A DNA stretch of 64,000 nt, taken from the NCBI RefSeq assembly GCF_000527095.1, contig NZ_AZUN01000001.1:2170001-2234000 (forward strand), written 5' to 3'. Under the pieces are notes generated by a model that searched no databases, was not told where the DNA came from, and worked only from the letters and a program-made list of their open reading frames with translations. The DNA comes from Methylomicrobium lacus LW14 (lineage in GTDB: Bacteria; Pseudomonadota; Gammaproteobacteria; Methylococcales; Methylomonadaceae). Of the stretch, positions 34,212-43,117 are shown one piece after another. The position numbers and the translations under genes are program-made. Positions within the stretch are counted from its first letter, which is position 1, and each line of letters opens with the position of its first letter.

Positions 34212-36497
34212 TCAAGAGGAGTTGGTTTCATCGGTTCCATAAGCCGTTTGGTAATAGTAATAGCCACTGTATTCGCCGTGCCCGTAACGCTTGCTTTTTT
34301 CGACATCCATTTGGGTCAGCACCACCCCCGCCAATGGCGCGCCAAACCGTTCAAGCGTTTTGAGCCCGTCTTTTACCGCCTTTATCGACGTGGCATCTGC
34401 TTTGACCGCATAGATGACAGATCGCACGTGTTGCGCCAACCATTGCGCATCACTGACCGCATGCACCGGAGGCGAGTCAATCAGGATCAGACTGTAGCGT
34501 TTTTCCAACTCTTCCAATAATTCGGCAAATGACTTGGATGCCAATAACTCCAGCGGATTAGGCGGCGGCATGCCGGCGGGCAGAACATCCAGCGGCAACC
34601 CTTGAACATTATGTATACACTCATCCAGCTTGGCATGGAGCGCCAACGCATGCGTAAGACCAGGCGCTTTGAGCGGGAGTTGAAAGCGTTTTGCCAGGGT
34701 CGGTCTGCGCAAGTCGGCTTCTATCAAAAGAACACGTTTGTCGCCATTTTCCAGTTGCGCAAGCGATTGCGCCAAACTCATCGCAAGAGTGGATTTGCCT
34801 TCTCCCGGAAACGATGACGTGACCATCCAGATGTTATGCGGACTGTCCAATGCAGACAATACCAAACCAGTTCTTATCGTACGCACGGCTTCGGCAAACA
34901 CGCCACGCGGTTCATCCACAACTAATTGCCCCAAGGCTTCGGGTTGGTTGCGCAGCCTATCCAGTAACGGAATGACCCCCAGGAATGGCTGATCGAGTTT
35001 TCTTTCGATATCGTCCGGCGATTTGAATGTCGAATCCAAAAAGTCCAGCAGGAAAGCGATCAGTACGCCCAAAAATATCATACCGACAAAGGTCAACGCC
35101 ACAATCAGCTTCTTCTTGGGCTTGACCGGCTCGATCGGAATGCTCGCCTTATCGATAAAACGGATATTGGCAGCGCCGAGTTCGGCGGCTTCATTCGCTT
35201 CTTTGAAGCGGTCGATAAAGGTTTCGTAAAGCTTTTTGTTGGAGTCCACTTCGCGCTGTAATTCGCTCAACCGACCTTGCTTGCTGCCAATTTTTTGCAC
35301 CTGCGCCTTGTTGTTTTCTATGCTGGCGAGAACCGCTTGCTCATTGGCCCTGGCAATTTCATAACGGCTCTTGATGCTGGATACGATACTCGCCAGTTGT
35401 TTTTCAAGCAGCGCCTGAATGGCCGCGTGCTCGGAGCGAACGGCCACCAGCGCCGGATGCTCCGGCCCATAACGTTCGGCAAAATCCGATTCCTTGCCGG
35501 CCAATTCGGCCTCTTTGCTTTTGAGATCCTGGATCACACGATCCTGCAAGACTTCGGGAATTTGATCGAGCCGATTGCCCGATTTGATTTTATTATAGGT
35601 GCTCTCCGCTTCAATGCGCGCCTGGCGCACAGTAGCGAGGGTTTCGGTATTTTTTTCGATTTCCTTGGCGCTCAACGTTAACACGCCCTCCAAATCGACC
35701 AGATGCTCCTTGGCCAGATAGGCCTGCAAACGGTTTTCGGAATCGGTCAGTTTATCCTTTAACGCTTGCAATCGGTCGGAGAGCCATTCCGCTGCTTTGC
35801 GTGTCGCATCCATGCGCGCTTCCAGGCCGCTTTCGATAAAAGTCTCCCCCAGCGTATTCACTATATCGCGCGCCAGCTTGGGGTCTTTGGCGTCGAAACT
35901 GACATCCACCAACTGCGTTTTTGGGCGTGGTTTGACGGTCAGTCGATCAAGAAACCCTTGAAGCAACTGCTCTTCGTCCTTTATAGCCTCATCCGCCTCG
36001 GCACTTTCCGATTTGTCGGGAGCGAGAGCCGGCAGCATCGCCAGCCACTCCTTCCCAAAAGGCTGACTCTCGCTTTCCGGCTTCTTCTCGTTGAATTCGG
36101 GATGGCCAGCCAGTTTCATGCGCTGTATGACTTTGCGCGCCAAATCGGGGGACTTGATAATTTCAAACTGGGTTTGAAAATATTCCGCACGGCTAGTATC
36201 CATCGAATAAACGTCTTCGATCGAAGAAAGCAAATTGCCCTGCTTACCCTCCACCAGCAGCGTTGCGGAGGAACGATAGACCGGTTTGATCGTAAAAACG
36301 AAAAGCCCTGCCAGTACCGTTGCCACCAACGCCAACAGCAATATCCGCCATTGATATTGGCGCACGACGCGCCAGTAATGGAGCAGGTCTATGCTCTCTT
36401 CTTCAATAAAAGCATCATCCTGCAAAAATCTATCCATTCTTAAGCTTTGCTCAGGCATGGCGTTCTGCGTTGTAGGCCTTAGTCTTAAATCATTCAT
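34212..36497 (-). CDS. Wzc-type polysaccharide co-polymerase / tyrosine autokinase
   Basis: 761 residues. Domains in order: Wzz chain-length domain between TM1 (about 50-70) and TM2 (about 463-487), long periplasmic coiled coil (about 230-440), then cytosolic BY-kinase. Kinase motifs: Walker A SSFPGEGKST 561-570, Walker A' LLIEADLRRP 590-599, Walker B LILIDSPPV 670-678, and a C-terminal tyrosine cluster (Tyr738, 743, 746-749, 753). Controls chain length and export through autophosphorylation; the CpsB phosphatase at 31.3 kb is the likely opponent. The start overlaps the wza stop by one base. Confidence 0.95.
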   Translation of the reverse strand: MNDLRLRPTTQNAMPEQSLRMDRFLQDDAFIEEESIDLLHYWRVVRQYQWRILLLALVATVLAGLFVFTIKPVYRSSATLLVEGKQGNLLSSIEDVYSMDTSRAEYFQTQFEIIKSPDLARKVIQRMKLAGHPEFNEKKPESESQPFGKEWLAMLPALAPDKSESAEADEAIKDEEQLLQGFLDRLTVKPRPKTQLVDVSFDAKDPKLARDIVNTLGETFIESGLEARMDATRKAAEWLSDRLQALKDKLTDSENRLQAYLAKEHLVDLEGVLTLSAKEIEKNTETLATVRQARIEAESTYNKIKSGNRLDQIPEVLQDRVIQDLKSKEAELAGKESDFAERYGPEHPALVAVRSEHAAIQALLEKQLASIVSSIKSRYEIARANEQAVLASIENNKAQVQKIGSKQGRLSELQREVDSNKKLYETFIDRFKEANEAAELGAANIRFIDKASIPIEPVKPKKKLIVALTFVGMIFLGVLIAFLLDFLDSTFKSPDDIERKLDQPFLGVIPLLDRLRNQPEALGQLVVDEPRGVFAEAVRTIRTGLVLSALDSPHNIWMVTSSFPGEGKSTLAMSLAQSLAQLENGDKRVLLIEADLRRPTLAKRFQLPLKAPGLTHALALHAKLDECIHNVQGLPLDVLPAGMPPPNPLELLASKSFAELLEELEKRYSLILIDSPPVHAVSDAQWLAQHVRSVIYAVKADATSIKAVKDGLKTLERFGAPLAGVVLTQMDVEKSKRYGHGEYSGYYYYQTAYGTDETNSS

Positions 36498-37045
36498 CAG
36501 AAAAAACTCTCCTCGACAATCACCACGTCGCCCGGAGCGATAGTTGCATCCAACTTCACTTCAATGCCTTGGCGCTTCGCGTCTTTTTCTCGTTCGAGCT
36601 GAACACTCGATTGCGAAGCGCGCTCGGTAAAGCCGCCGGCCATCGAGATGGCCTTTTGCACGGTCAGCCCCGGTAAGTAGGGAAACGCCCCCGGTTGTTT
36701 AACTTCGCCATTCACGAAAAACTCGCGATACGTCAGGACCGACACACTGACGCTCGGATCTTTCAGATAGCGGCCAATGAGACCTTGCGTGATTTTGTCC
36801 TTGAGTTTACCCACCGTTAAGCCCTTCACACTCATTTCACCCAGAAAAGGAAAGATAATGGTGCCGGCGTCGGTCAACTTGGCTTCCAAGGTGAGATCGG
36901 GCTCGCGAAACACCGTAATCAGGATTTTGTCTCCTGCGCCCAGTTCATAATTGGACATTAATCCATTTTCAACAGGTGACTCAGTAGTCGCATTAGCGGC
37001 ACCCGATATGAGTAACGCAAAATATAAAAATAAAATTTTGTTCAT
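36497..37045 (-). CDS. polysaccharide export protein (Wza/SLBB family)
   Basis: 182 residues. Signal peptide MNKILFLYFALLISGAANA, then the Poly_export domain (YELGAGDKILITVFREPDLT...VSGKL-type strands GEMSVKGLTVGKLKD). One SLBB-like domain follows (FFVNGEVKQPGAFPYLPGLT). Shorter than E. coli Wza and lacking its C-terminal transmembrane helix, like the exosortase-associated export proteins that pair with a separate outer-membrane barrel. That barrel is probably the adjacent product at 37062-38348. ATG 37045 is chosen over the in-frame GTG 37060 because it begins the signal peptide. Confidence 0.9.
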   Translation of the reverse strand: MNKILFLYFALLISGAANATTESPVENGLMSNYELGAGDKILITVFREPDLTLEAKLTDAGTIIFPFLGEMSVKGLTVGKLKDKITQGLIGRYLKDPSVSVSVLTYREFFVNGEVKQPGAFPYLPGLTVQKAISMAGGFTERASQSSVQLEREKDAKRQGIEVKLDATIAPGDVVIVEESFF

Positions 37046-37061
37046 GAATGTTCTTATCACT

Positions 37062-38348
37062 TCAATACCATGAAGCCCAGGGGGTTTTGGCGTCGTCGGA
37101 AATACGCGGGTTACCAGTCAGATAAAACATAATTACATTCTGATTGAAATCCAGTTGTTGGTTTTCCGACTTTAGGCTGCGGTAAGTGTAATTGATACCA
37201 ATGCCTAACCAGCGCCGAATGCCATAGTTCAAATCAACACCAAACGAGGTGTAATCATCTTGTCGCTTGATACCCAGATTTTCAGCATTTTCGCGCGATC
37301 CGAACAGTTGGGTTTTCACGCGCGGAGTCCAATCGTGAGTCCAGCCCAAACGATAGCGATCCGATGCACGAAGATTATCACTAGCAACTGATGGGCTCAC
37401 GTCGCGCGCGATGCTCAGATTGAAGCGCGAATAACTCAACGGAGACCAACTCGCTGATAAATCCCATGTTACATCATCAAATTCCTTTGCTTTGGGATCT
37501 GTGGGGTTATCGAACTCCTGCCGCAAATAGCCGATCCGTGCGCCAATTTGAGTCTTGGTCGAGTATGCCCAAGTTCCGCCGAGCAGAAAACGCTGTTTTA
37601 GACTATCAAAGCCTGATACCTCGGCCTGTCTGTGCTTGATCAATTGATTTTCAACCTGTGTCTGCAAGGTGGTCTTTGGCGCTATCCGGAAATAAAAACC
37701 GGGCGTCACAACAAACTGCGTTCTATCTTGTCTCGCCGTAAACTCGCGGTTATTTTGGAACGTATAGTCCAGGGCATTAAACTTCAACTCCAGATTGCCC
37801 TTGGCTTCGGCCCTGCCGTAACGATAGGTCGCATCGGCGGTATGCAGATGATATTGATCGGGTCCTGACCTCCCTGTTGCGCTAAGCGCATCGATTCCGT
37901 TCTGCCCTGTTGGACTTATCAAATCTCTTCCCAGAAAAACCCCTCGCTGGTAATGGCTATCCAGATAACCCATATTCACATCCAGCCGATTGCGACTGGT
38001 AAATTCAATATGCGAAGTGCCGCCGACAAAATGATCGATATAGTCGTCTTGCGGGCTGTTATGATATTGAGAACTTTGCAGAGTATAAGTCACGGCGTAG
38101 CGGTTCAATTGCCTTTCCAACGCTAGCTGACCTCCCGCGTGAAATTGCGTCAATAAGGAGTCTCTTTGGAATCTATTCTGCTGAAATATGTTGTCATTGT
38201 AAGACTCCGCCGCTTCGAAGATCGGCGCGAATTCAAAGGGACCTGCTGGAATAATGACCGGATCTTTCCTGATATCCAGCTCTTCGGCCGCTATCGGACC
38301 ACAAAAAGCCAACAAGCCCCAGGCAAACTTGCGATGATTAATGCGCAT
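37062..38348 (-). CDS. outer-membrane beta-barrel protein of exopolysaccharide export (VpsM-like)
   Basis: 428 residues. A short signal sequence is followed by alternating amphipathic strands with many Tyr/Arg/Asn pairs (e.g. AESYNDNIFQQN, YAVTYTLQSSQYHNSP, YRLGWTHDWTPRVKTQ). The C-terminal strands resemble outer-membrane barrels, and FEAAESYNDNIF is a typical start of VpsM-type barrels. It is tightly packed between the O-antigen ligase-like gene (11-nt overlap) and the Wza-type gene. It probably forms the outer-membrane channel for the polymer together with Wza and Wzc. Confidence 0.8.
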   Translation of the reverse strand: MRINHRKFAWGLLAFCGPIAAEELDIRKDPVIIPAGPFEFAPIFEAAESYNDNIFQQNRFQRDSLLTQFHAGGQLALERQLNRYAVTYTLQSSQYHNSPQDDYIDHFVGGTSHIEFTSRNRLDVNMGYLDSHYQRGVFLGRDLISPTGQNGIDALSATGRSGPDQYHLHTADATYRYGRAEAKGNLELKFNALDYTFQNNREFTARQDRTQFVVTPGFYFRIAPKTTLQTQVENQLIKHRQAEVSGFDSLKQRFLLGGTWAYSTKTQIGARIGYLRQEFDNPTDPKAKEFDDVTWDLSASWSPLSYSRFNLSIARDVSPSVASDNLRASDRYRLGWTHDWTPRVKTQLFGSRENAENLGIKRQDDYTSFGVDLNYGIRRWLGIGINYTYRSLKSENQQLDFNQNVIMFYLTGNPRISDDAKTPWASWY

Positions 38349-39810
38349 AATCTTCGAGTGGGCTTAAAGGGCGATGGTTAAGCGCTTGCCGGGCAACCTG
38401 CGGCAATGTCAGCAAAGTCACAAACAACAGGATATTGGCGGGTATCTGTAAATTGAAATCCACCGTAGAATGAATCAGCAGACTGACCGTGCCCATGATC
38501 GATGCAAAGCCGATTCCTGTCAGCAATTTTGAATCTTTGCTCCGCAACAGCGACCATCCGTTCAGCAAGCCGAGAATCACCAAGCCCGCCAAGGGAACAC
38601 AACCGATAACTCCCAGTTCGACCAAAATTTGCAGATAATCGTTGTGGGCATAATCGTAAAAGCCAACGACAGATTGGCTGTATTTGGGGAAAATATAAGC
38701 GAATGTGCCCGCCCCTGTTCCGGCCAGCCAAAAATCGGGAATCATCTGCAGCACGTATTGCACAACTTCGTCTCGGCTTTCGTGATCGAGTCCGGTAGTT
38801 TCAATCCTATTCATGACTTGGCTAAGATCGAACCATGTACCCAACAAAGCAATATCCACCGCGACAATACTGATGATGATCGCGACGAAGCCTGGACGGC
38901 GAAACTGCCTGGCCGAAAAAAAGGCGATCGCCGAGGTAATCAACAACGCGTTGAAAAAGCCTGCATTGCCCATTCGGGAATGAGTCATCAATAGCCCAAT
39001 CACCATCACGACCAGCAAGCAGCGCAAAATGGCAATCGGGCTCAACAAGGTTTGCAGGATATAAGTCAATATTCCGCGCCAATGCCGACGAACCTGATCT
39101 GATCCTTTGCGTGAGCCTAATAACAAGCCAATTCCTATGGGCAAAGTCATTTCCAGATATCCGGCCAAATGGTTGCGATTGACGAAGGTGCCTGTCGCAT
39201 TGCCGATATAAGCGTCTTTTGGCACTAAAAATAAATATTCCACGCCGGTTAATGTCATCATGGCACCATAAAACGCTTGAAACACGCCTGTCAAAACCAG
39301 CATATAGCAAAACTGTACCAGCCGCTTTCGGCTATTGATCAATCCGGTCATTAAGCAAACCATCGCAAAACAGCCTAATGTCAGCATGGCTCTATCGAGT
39401 GTCTTTCCTGGCTCTAATGAAATAGGAAAAGCGTTCTCTGCTTGACCTGGCTGCAAAACATTTAGCGCCGACGTATAAATTTCCAGCGTAGCCGGAGAGA
39501 GATTTGCCAGCCAGCTTGCCGGCAGTTCAAGAGTCGCCTGGGCCCACATCCAAAAGGCCGCAAAGATTAACAGAAACTTACCCAAATGGATAGACGGTGT
39601 CTGTTTTTTTGTCGGCGCTATCAGGGCTCTGTGCCATTGCACAAGCAAATGCCCGGCCAGCAGAATCAGGAATACGGCTGACAAGGCCAAGAATGCCCAG
39701 CCTCGGTTACCGCCCAAGGGTAATGGAGATACGATAAACGCCCCCATAAAACCCACATAGATTGAACGTTCCAGCCAGCGAAAAAAGCCGGATAAAGAGA
39801 ATCCATTCAT
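38338..39810 (-). CDS. O-antigen ligase/polymerase family membrane protein (Wzy_C)
   Basis: 490 residues, about 12 transmembrane helices. A large periplasmic region holds the family motif GTFVNRNHLAGYLEMTLPIG, then SRMGNAGFF, ETTGLDHESRDEVVQYVL and YDYAHNDYLQILVELGVIG. First gene of a four-gene operon (this, barrel, Wza, Wzc). The ATG at 39810 is preferred over a TTG two codons earlier. Upstream is a MITE-like element rather than a promoter I could recognise. Confidence 0.87.
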   Translation of the reverse strand: MNGFSLSGFFRWLERSIYVGFMGAFIVSPLPLGGNRGWAFLALSAVFLILLAGHLLVQWHRALIAPTKKQTPSIHLGKFLLIFAAFWMWAQATLELPASWLANLSPATLEIYTSALNVLQPGQAENAFPISLEPGKTLDRAMLTLGCFAMVCLMTGLINSRKRLVQFCYMLVLTGVFQAFYGAMMTLTGVEYLFLVPKDAYIGNATGTFVNRNHLAGYLEMTLPIGIGLLLGSRKGSDQVRRHWRGILTYILQTLLSPIAILRCLLVVMVIGLLMTHSRMGNAGFFNALLITSAIAFFSARQFRRPGFVAIIISIVAVDIALLGTWFDLSQVMNRIETTGLDHESRDEVVQYVLQMIPDFWLAGTGAGTFAYIFPKYSQSVVGFYDYAHNDYLQILVELGVIGCVPLAGLVILGLLNGWSLLRSKDSKLLTGIGFASIMGTVSLLIHSTVDFNLQIPANILLFVTLLTLPQVARQALNHRPLSPLEDYAH

Positions 39811-39890
39811 CTGCAAATAACTCTGTCTTCTTTCAAAATGCGCATCTAATCCGGTTTAAGATCATGTTTCCTCGTTCCCACGCGCCGCTC

Positions 39891-40092
39891 CACTGCCATT
39901 AAGTTAAGGATGGCCGGTTCCTTCTCCCTCCGGAAGAAGGCTAGGATGACGACTGCAAGGATGCAGGAGTTAGAGCAATGCCGGAGCTATTGCCTAGGGG
40001 ATCAAAATAAAAAATTTTCCTTATTTTATTCCCCTCACCCCGCCCCTCTCCCGAAGGGAGAGGGAGATAACCGCCTTAACTTAATGGCAGTG
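39891..40092. repeat. 202-bp CACTGCC MITE with a nested fragment of another repeat
   Basis: Both terminal repeats are intact (CACTGCCATTAAGTTAAGG and CCTTAACTTAATGGCAGTG). Compared with the 155-bp copies it carries about 50 extra bases (about 39948-39999: GACTGCAAGGATGCAGGAGT, then TAGAGCAATGCC), which belong to the interior of the CAT-TTATACACAA family. It sits in a TTCCCACGCG...GTGGGAACC palindrome. Unlike the copies at 3.7, 5.7 and 32.4 kb, its flanks show no clear direct repeat. Confidence 0.8.
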
Positions 40093-40156
40093 ACGTGGCA
40101 GGTGGGAACCAGAAAATAAACTCAGCCGGAGCTTGCCTTACTAAAGCATTTTATCG

Positions 40157-40271
40157 TTAGGATTTCGTCAAAAATAACTTTCCTAAATGCAGTCACCCGT
40201 TCGTGCTGAGTTCGGCGAAGCATGAACGGGTGACAGCATGAGCCGGGAAGTTATTTATGACCATATCCTTA
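40157..40271. repeat. 115-bp inverted-repeat element, TAAGGAT-GTCA-AAATAACTT ends, copy 1
   Basis: Left end TTAGGATTTCGTCAAAAATAAC and, on the other strand, right end TAAGGATATGGTCATAAATAAC are inverted repeats of about 27 bp. The interior is a hairpin CACCCGTTCGTGCTGAGTTC with its GAACGGGTG arm. Its right-end bases 40269-40271 form the TAA stop codon of the Gly/Asn-rich protein gene. Confidence 0.8.
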
Positions 40272-40556
40272 GCAGGGAGAAACATTTCCCCGGCAGTGAC
40301 CGGGATGTCCGTCATCTCCGTGACCACCGCCATGATCGTCGCCACCACCATTACCATTACCATTACCGTTGCCGCCGCCATTACCGTTGCCACCGCCATT
40401 GCCACGACGGTCATCAGCGGCATTGGTTACTTTCTCGAGAGCGATCTTCAAGCCCTTACTGCCCTCACCTGCATCTTTTCCTCGTTCCGCAAATGCTTGA
40501 CCGCTAGCCATCAAAATAAAAAAAACCGAAATCGAAACTATCGTATTCTTTGTCAT
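40269..40556 (-). CDS. small secreted Gly/Asn-rich protein, unknown
   Basis: 95 residues. Signal peptide of about 23 residues (MTKNTIVSISVFFILMASGQ, then AFA), a charged 25-residue segment (KGLKIALEKVTNAADDRR), then a low-complexity Gly/Asn tract (GNGGGNGNGGGNGNG) and a Gly/Asp/His-rich tail that might bind metal. The stop codon is supplied by the end of an inverted-repeat element, so the native C-terminus may have been cut off. A second copy of the same element lies 77 bp upstream of the start. It sits between the WcaJ-type gene and the export operon; a polymer-associated role is only a guess. Confidence 0.6.
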   Translation of the reverse strand: MTKNTIVSISVFFILMASGQAFAERGKDAGEGSKGLKIALEKVTNAADDRRGNGGGNGNGGGNGNGNGNGGGDDHGGGHGDDGHPGHCRGNVSPC

Positions 40557-40632
40557 AGGTTGTATCCAAAAATATTATGCATAGCCCTACGCCTTACTGC
40601 TGCGCAGGATGTATAAAGACACAAACATAAAC

Positions 40633-40800
40633 TAAGGATTCTGTCAAAAATAACTTTCCTAAATGCTGTCACCCGTTCGTGCTGAGTTCGTCGAAGCATG
40701 AACGGGTGACAGCATGAGCCGGGAATTTTCCGTCCATCCTTCGACAAGCTCAGGACGAACGGAAAATTTTATCGGGAAGTTATTTATGACCATATCCTAA
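40633..40800. repeat. 168-bp inverted-repeat element, copy 2
   Basis: Same ends as 40157-40271 (TAAGGATTCTGTCAAAAATAAC and, inverted, TAGGATATGGTCATAAATAAC) and same core hairpin. It has an extra nested hairpin (GAATTTTCCGTCCATCC with arm GGACGAACGGAAAATTTT) near the right end. With copy 1 it brackets the Gly/Asn-rich gene in direct orientation. Confidence 0.8.
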
Positions 40801-40867
40801 GCATCTAAGGCGATTCTTTCTTGGCAAGAGTTTGCTAGATTCCTTCCCGCGTTATCCAAAGCGTAAC

Positions 40868-40956
40868 CGTTCAGCCCCCCTCTTTGAAAAAGAGGGGAAG
40901 GGGAGATTTTCTAAATAAATCCCCCTCGATCCCCCTTTTTCAAAGGGGGAGGTGAA
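40868..40956. repeat. CCCCCTCTTTGAAAAAGAGGGG inverted repeat
   Basis: Arms CCCCCCTCTTTGAAAAAGAG and CCCCCTTTTTCAAAGGGGG surround an AAATAAATCCCCCTCGAT core. Such sequences are common dispersed repeats in bacteria. It lies downstream of the WcaJ-type gene end. Confidence 0.65.
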
Positions 40957-41041
40957 TGCTTACTCCAAAGCACCAAGTTATTTTATTTTCTGTCCATGAT
41001 TCAATAACAAGGAAAGCCGCAGTTGATAGCAAAATAACTTT

Positions 41042-42427
41042 CTAATGTGCATTAGTGGTTTTAAGCACGACGCCAAACGTCCGGATGATGATCAAGATAT
41101 CCAATAACAATGACCAATTCTTCAGGTATTCCAGATCATACTCGACTCTTTTTTCCATTTTCTCGAGTGTTTCCGTTTCGCCGCGTAATCCATGTACTTG
41201 CGCCCAACCGGTGATACCCGGTTTGACTTTATGCCGCAACATATAACCCTGAATGAGCTTTCTATATTCCTCATTATGTGCGACGGCATGCGGTCTAGGC
41301 CCCACTATACTCATATCTCCTTTAAGTACATTAAAAAACTGCGGGAGTTCATCCAAGGATGTCTTTCTTAGAAATGCGCCAAAAGGATAAATCCGGGAAT
41401 CGCCCTTCGTTGCCTGTTGTATGTTTGTCCCATTATCGCATACGTTCATCGTTCTAAATTTGTAGACTTTAATCTCTCTTCCATCGAGTCCGTATCTTGT
41501 TTGTTTAAAGAGTATCGGACCTGGAGATAATAGTTTGATAACGCATGCGATAAGTAATAATATCGGAGAAATGAACAACAAAATGCATAATGAAGCACAA
41601 AAATCGAATGTGCACTTCCAAATCGCATTGAGATGATGAATCGGACTTTCCAATAACGATACGACTGGGATGTTGTGAATGGAATCAACACGTGACTGTA
41701 TCAGGTTAAAACTCAATATGTCCGGCACAAAATAAATCGAAGCCGTGGTGTCGCGCAATTCCTCCAGCAAACTAGCGATTCGATCTTCATATCTGATCGG
41801 CAAGGCAATAAAAACCACCTGAATGCCATGCTCTTTAACATAGGGCAAGACCCTATCGAGCCCGCCTAAAAGGCTTTCTTTGCAGTCTGGCCAAATTCGG
41901 TCTTGCTCGCGAGAATCTAAAAATCCTTCAACCTGTATCAGTAGACTGCGATCCTTTTGAAATTCTCTGCTGAGCTGATAGGCCACCTCTGTGGCGCCAA
42001 CTATCACACATTTACGTATTCTGGTTTTTTGGTGCTGGTTTTTCAGCCAACCATGAAGCATTCCATGAGCGGCCAATAAAAAAAGCGGCAAGGATAGCAA
42101 CCAAAGCATCACGACGTACTCTTTTACATGCTCAGAAAATTCGGTGTTTAAAAACACCGAATAAATCAGCAAAATAAATAAGCTGCTTCCAAGCAGAACA
42201 GCGGAAATGTACGAATAAACGTTGCTTTCGCGAAAATTTTGCAACGGCCTGAGCATTTGAGAAACAATCGAGGAAAACAAGATTGCCGCTATGAATAGGA
42301 TAGAATGATAGCTATCCCAAGGAACCTGATAAACATAGATAAAGACAAGAAAGCTTAACCCACAGACGGACGGGTCTATTATTCTTTTAGCCAAAGCAAT
42401 GACCGGTGGTTCCGATAGAATTTTCAT
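41042..42427 (-). CDS. undecaprenyl-phosphate hexose-1-phosphate transferase (WcaJ type)
   Basis: 461 residues. N-terminal four to five transmembrane helices, a CoA-binding-like middle domain (KCVIVGATEVAYQLSREFQ), a further helix, then the catalytic bacterial sugar transferase domain: SPGPILFKQTRYGLDGREIKV, YKFRTM, LRKTSLDELPQFFNVLKGDMS, IVGPRP and KPGITGWAQVHG. Loads glucose-1-P (or a related sugar) onto undecaprenyl phosphate and so starts repeat-unit synthesis. I chose ATG 42427, which has AAGGG at 8-9 nt spacing, over upstream in-frame ATGs. Confidence 0.93.
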   Translation of the reverse strand: MKILSEPPVIALAKRIIDPSVCGLSFLVFIYVYQVPWDSYHSILFIAAILFSSIVSQMLRPLQNFRESNVYSYISAVLLGSSLFILLIYSVFLNTEFSEHVKEYVVMLWLLSLPLFLLAAHGMLHGWLKNQHQKTRIRKCVIVGATEVAYQLSREFQKDRSLLIQVEGFLDSREQDRIWPDCKESLLGGLDRVLPYVKEHGIQVVFIALPIRYEDRIASLLEELRDTTASIYFVPDILSFNLIQSRVDSIHNIPVVSLLESPIHHLNAIWKCTFDFCASLCILLFISPILLLIACVIKLLSPGPILFKQTRYGLDGREIKVYKFRTMNVCDNGTNIQQATKGDSRIYPFGAFLRKTSLDELPQFFNVLKGDMSIVGPRPHAVAHNEEYRKLIQGYMLRHKVKPGITGWAQVHGLRGETETLEKMEKRVEYDLEYLKNWSLLLDILIIIRTFGVVLKTTNAH

Positions 42428-43069
42428 AGCTGTCATCCCTTTTATATTCAACAATCAGTCTAACATGCCTAAGGAGTTAACCCAACATGACCGGTAATCT
42501 GGACCGCCCTAAAAAGCGACCTACACTCTATATATATTAAGAAACAAGAACTCTAACCGCAATTATTTACTGATATAGTGAAATAGATCAAGTAACAGAA
42601 AAGAAATTAAATACTAGCACCGTTTATTTGCAGTAACGATATATTGTAAATACTATTCGTTACCAATTCTTGACAACCATGCATAACGACATAAAAATCA
42701 TGGATGCTTCTAAGTGTGACGAAGTGAAAAGCGACTTATAACCTGGAAGAATTCACAATGGCAGCACCGCCATCTTAAATACGCATTAATTTCAACCAAA
42801 GATTCATTCGAGAACAATTGACAGTTACTGATGCATTTGCTTGAAAAGAACTGTGACGGGAGTATTTAGGTTTATGGGAATTATACCCTCGAAATGTTAA
42901 AATAATATTAAGACATTAGTCGTTTTTAATAAAAATGACGGCAAACCCTTAAGATAGAATTATTGATGAAAAAAAACCCCATAACGGGTACATCCAGAAC
43001 CCTTGACTTTACGTGTCGTAAAGCGCCTTTAAAAGCCGTTGAATCTTGGTTTTATCAATAAAACAGCGT
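42428..43069. other. 640-bp AT-rich spacer between WcaJ-type gene and pnp
   Basis: Leader/promoter region of the WcaJ-type gene on the minus strand and the downstream region of pnp. AT-rich, stops in all frames, no repeat family member. A run of A residues followed by CCCCATAACGGGT lies near 42970-42990. No specific promoter can be assigned. Confidence 0.4.
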
Positions 43070-43094
43070 AAAAAAAGGGCCTTGCGGCCCTTTT
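43070..43094 (-). terminator. rho-independent terminator of pnp
   Basis: On the minus strand AAAAGGGCC, GCAA loop, GGCCCTTTT followed by further T residues: a 9-bp stem with a T run, 24 bases after the pnp stop codon. Confidence 0.88.
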
Positions 43095-43117
43095 AATAAC
43101 TGGGACACCTAGAAAGG

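Noticed and set aside
40269..40430. GNGGG-type tandem codons considered as a tandem DNA repeat or CRISPR-like array
   Set aside because: The units are short, variable codon repeats inside a coding frame with a signal peptide; there are no spacers.
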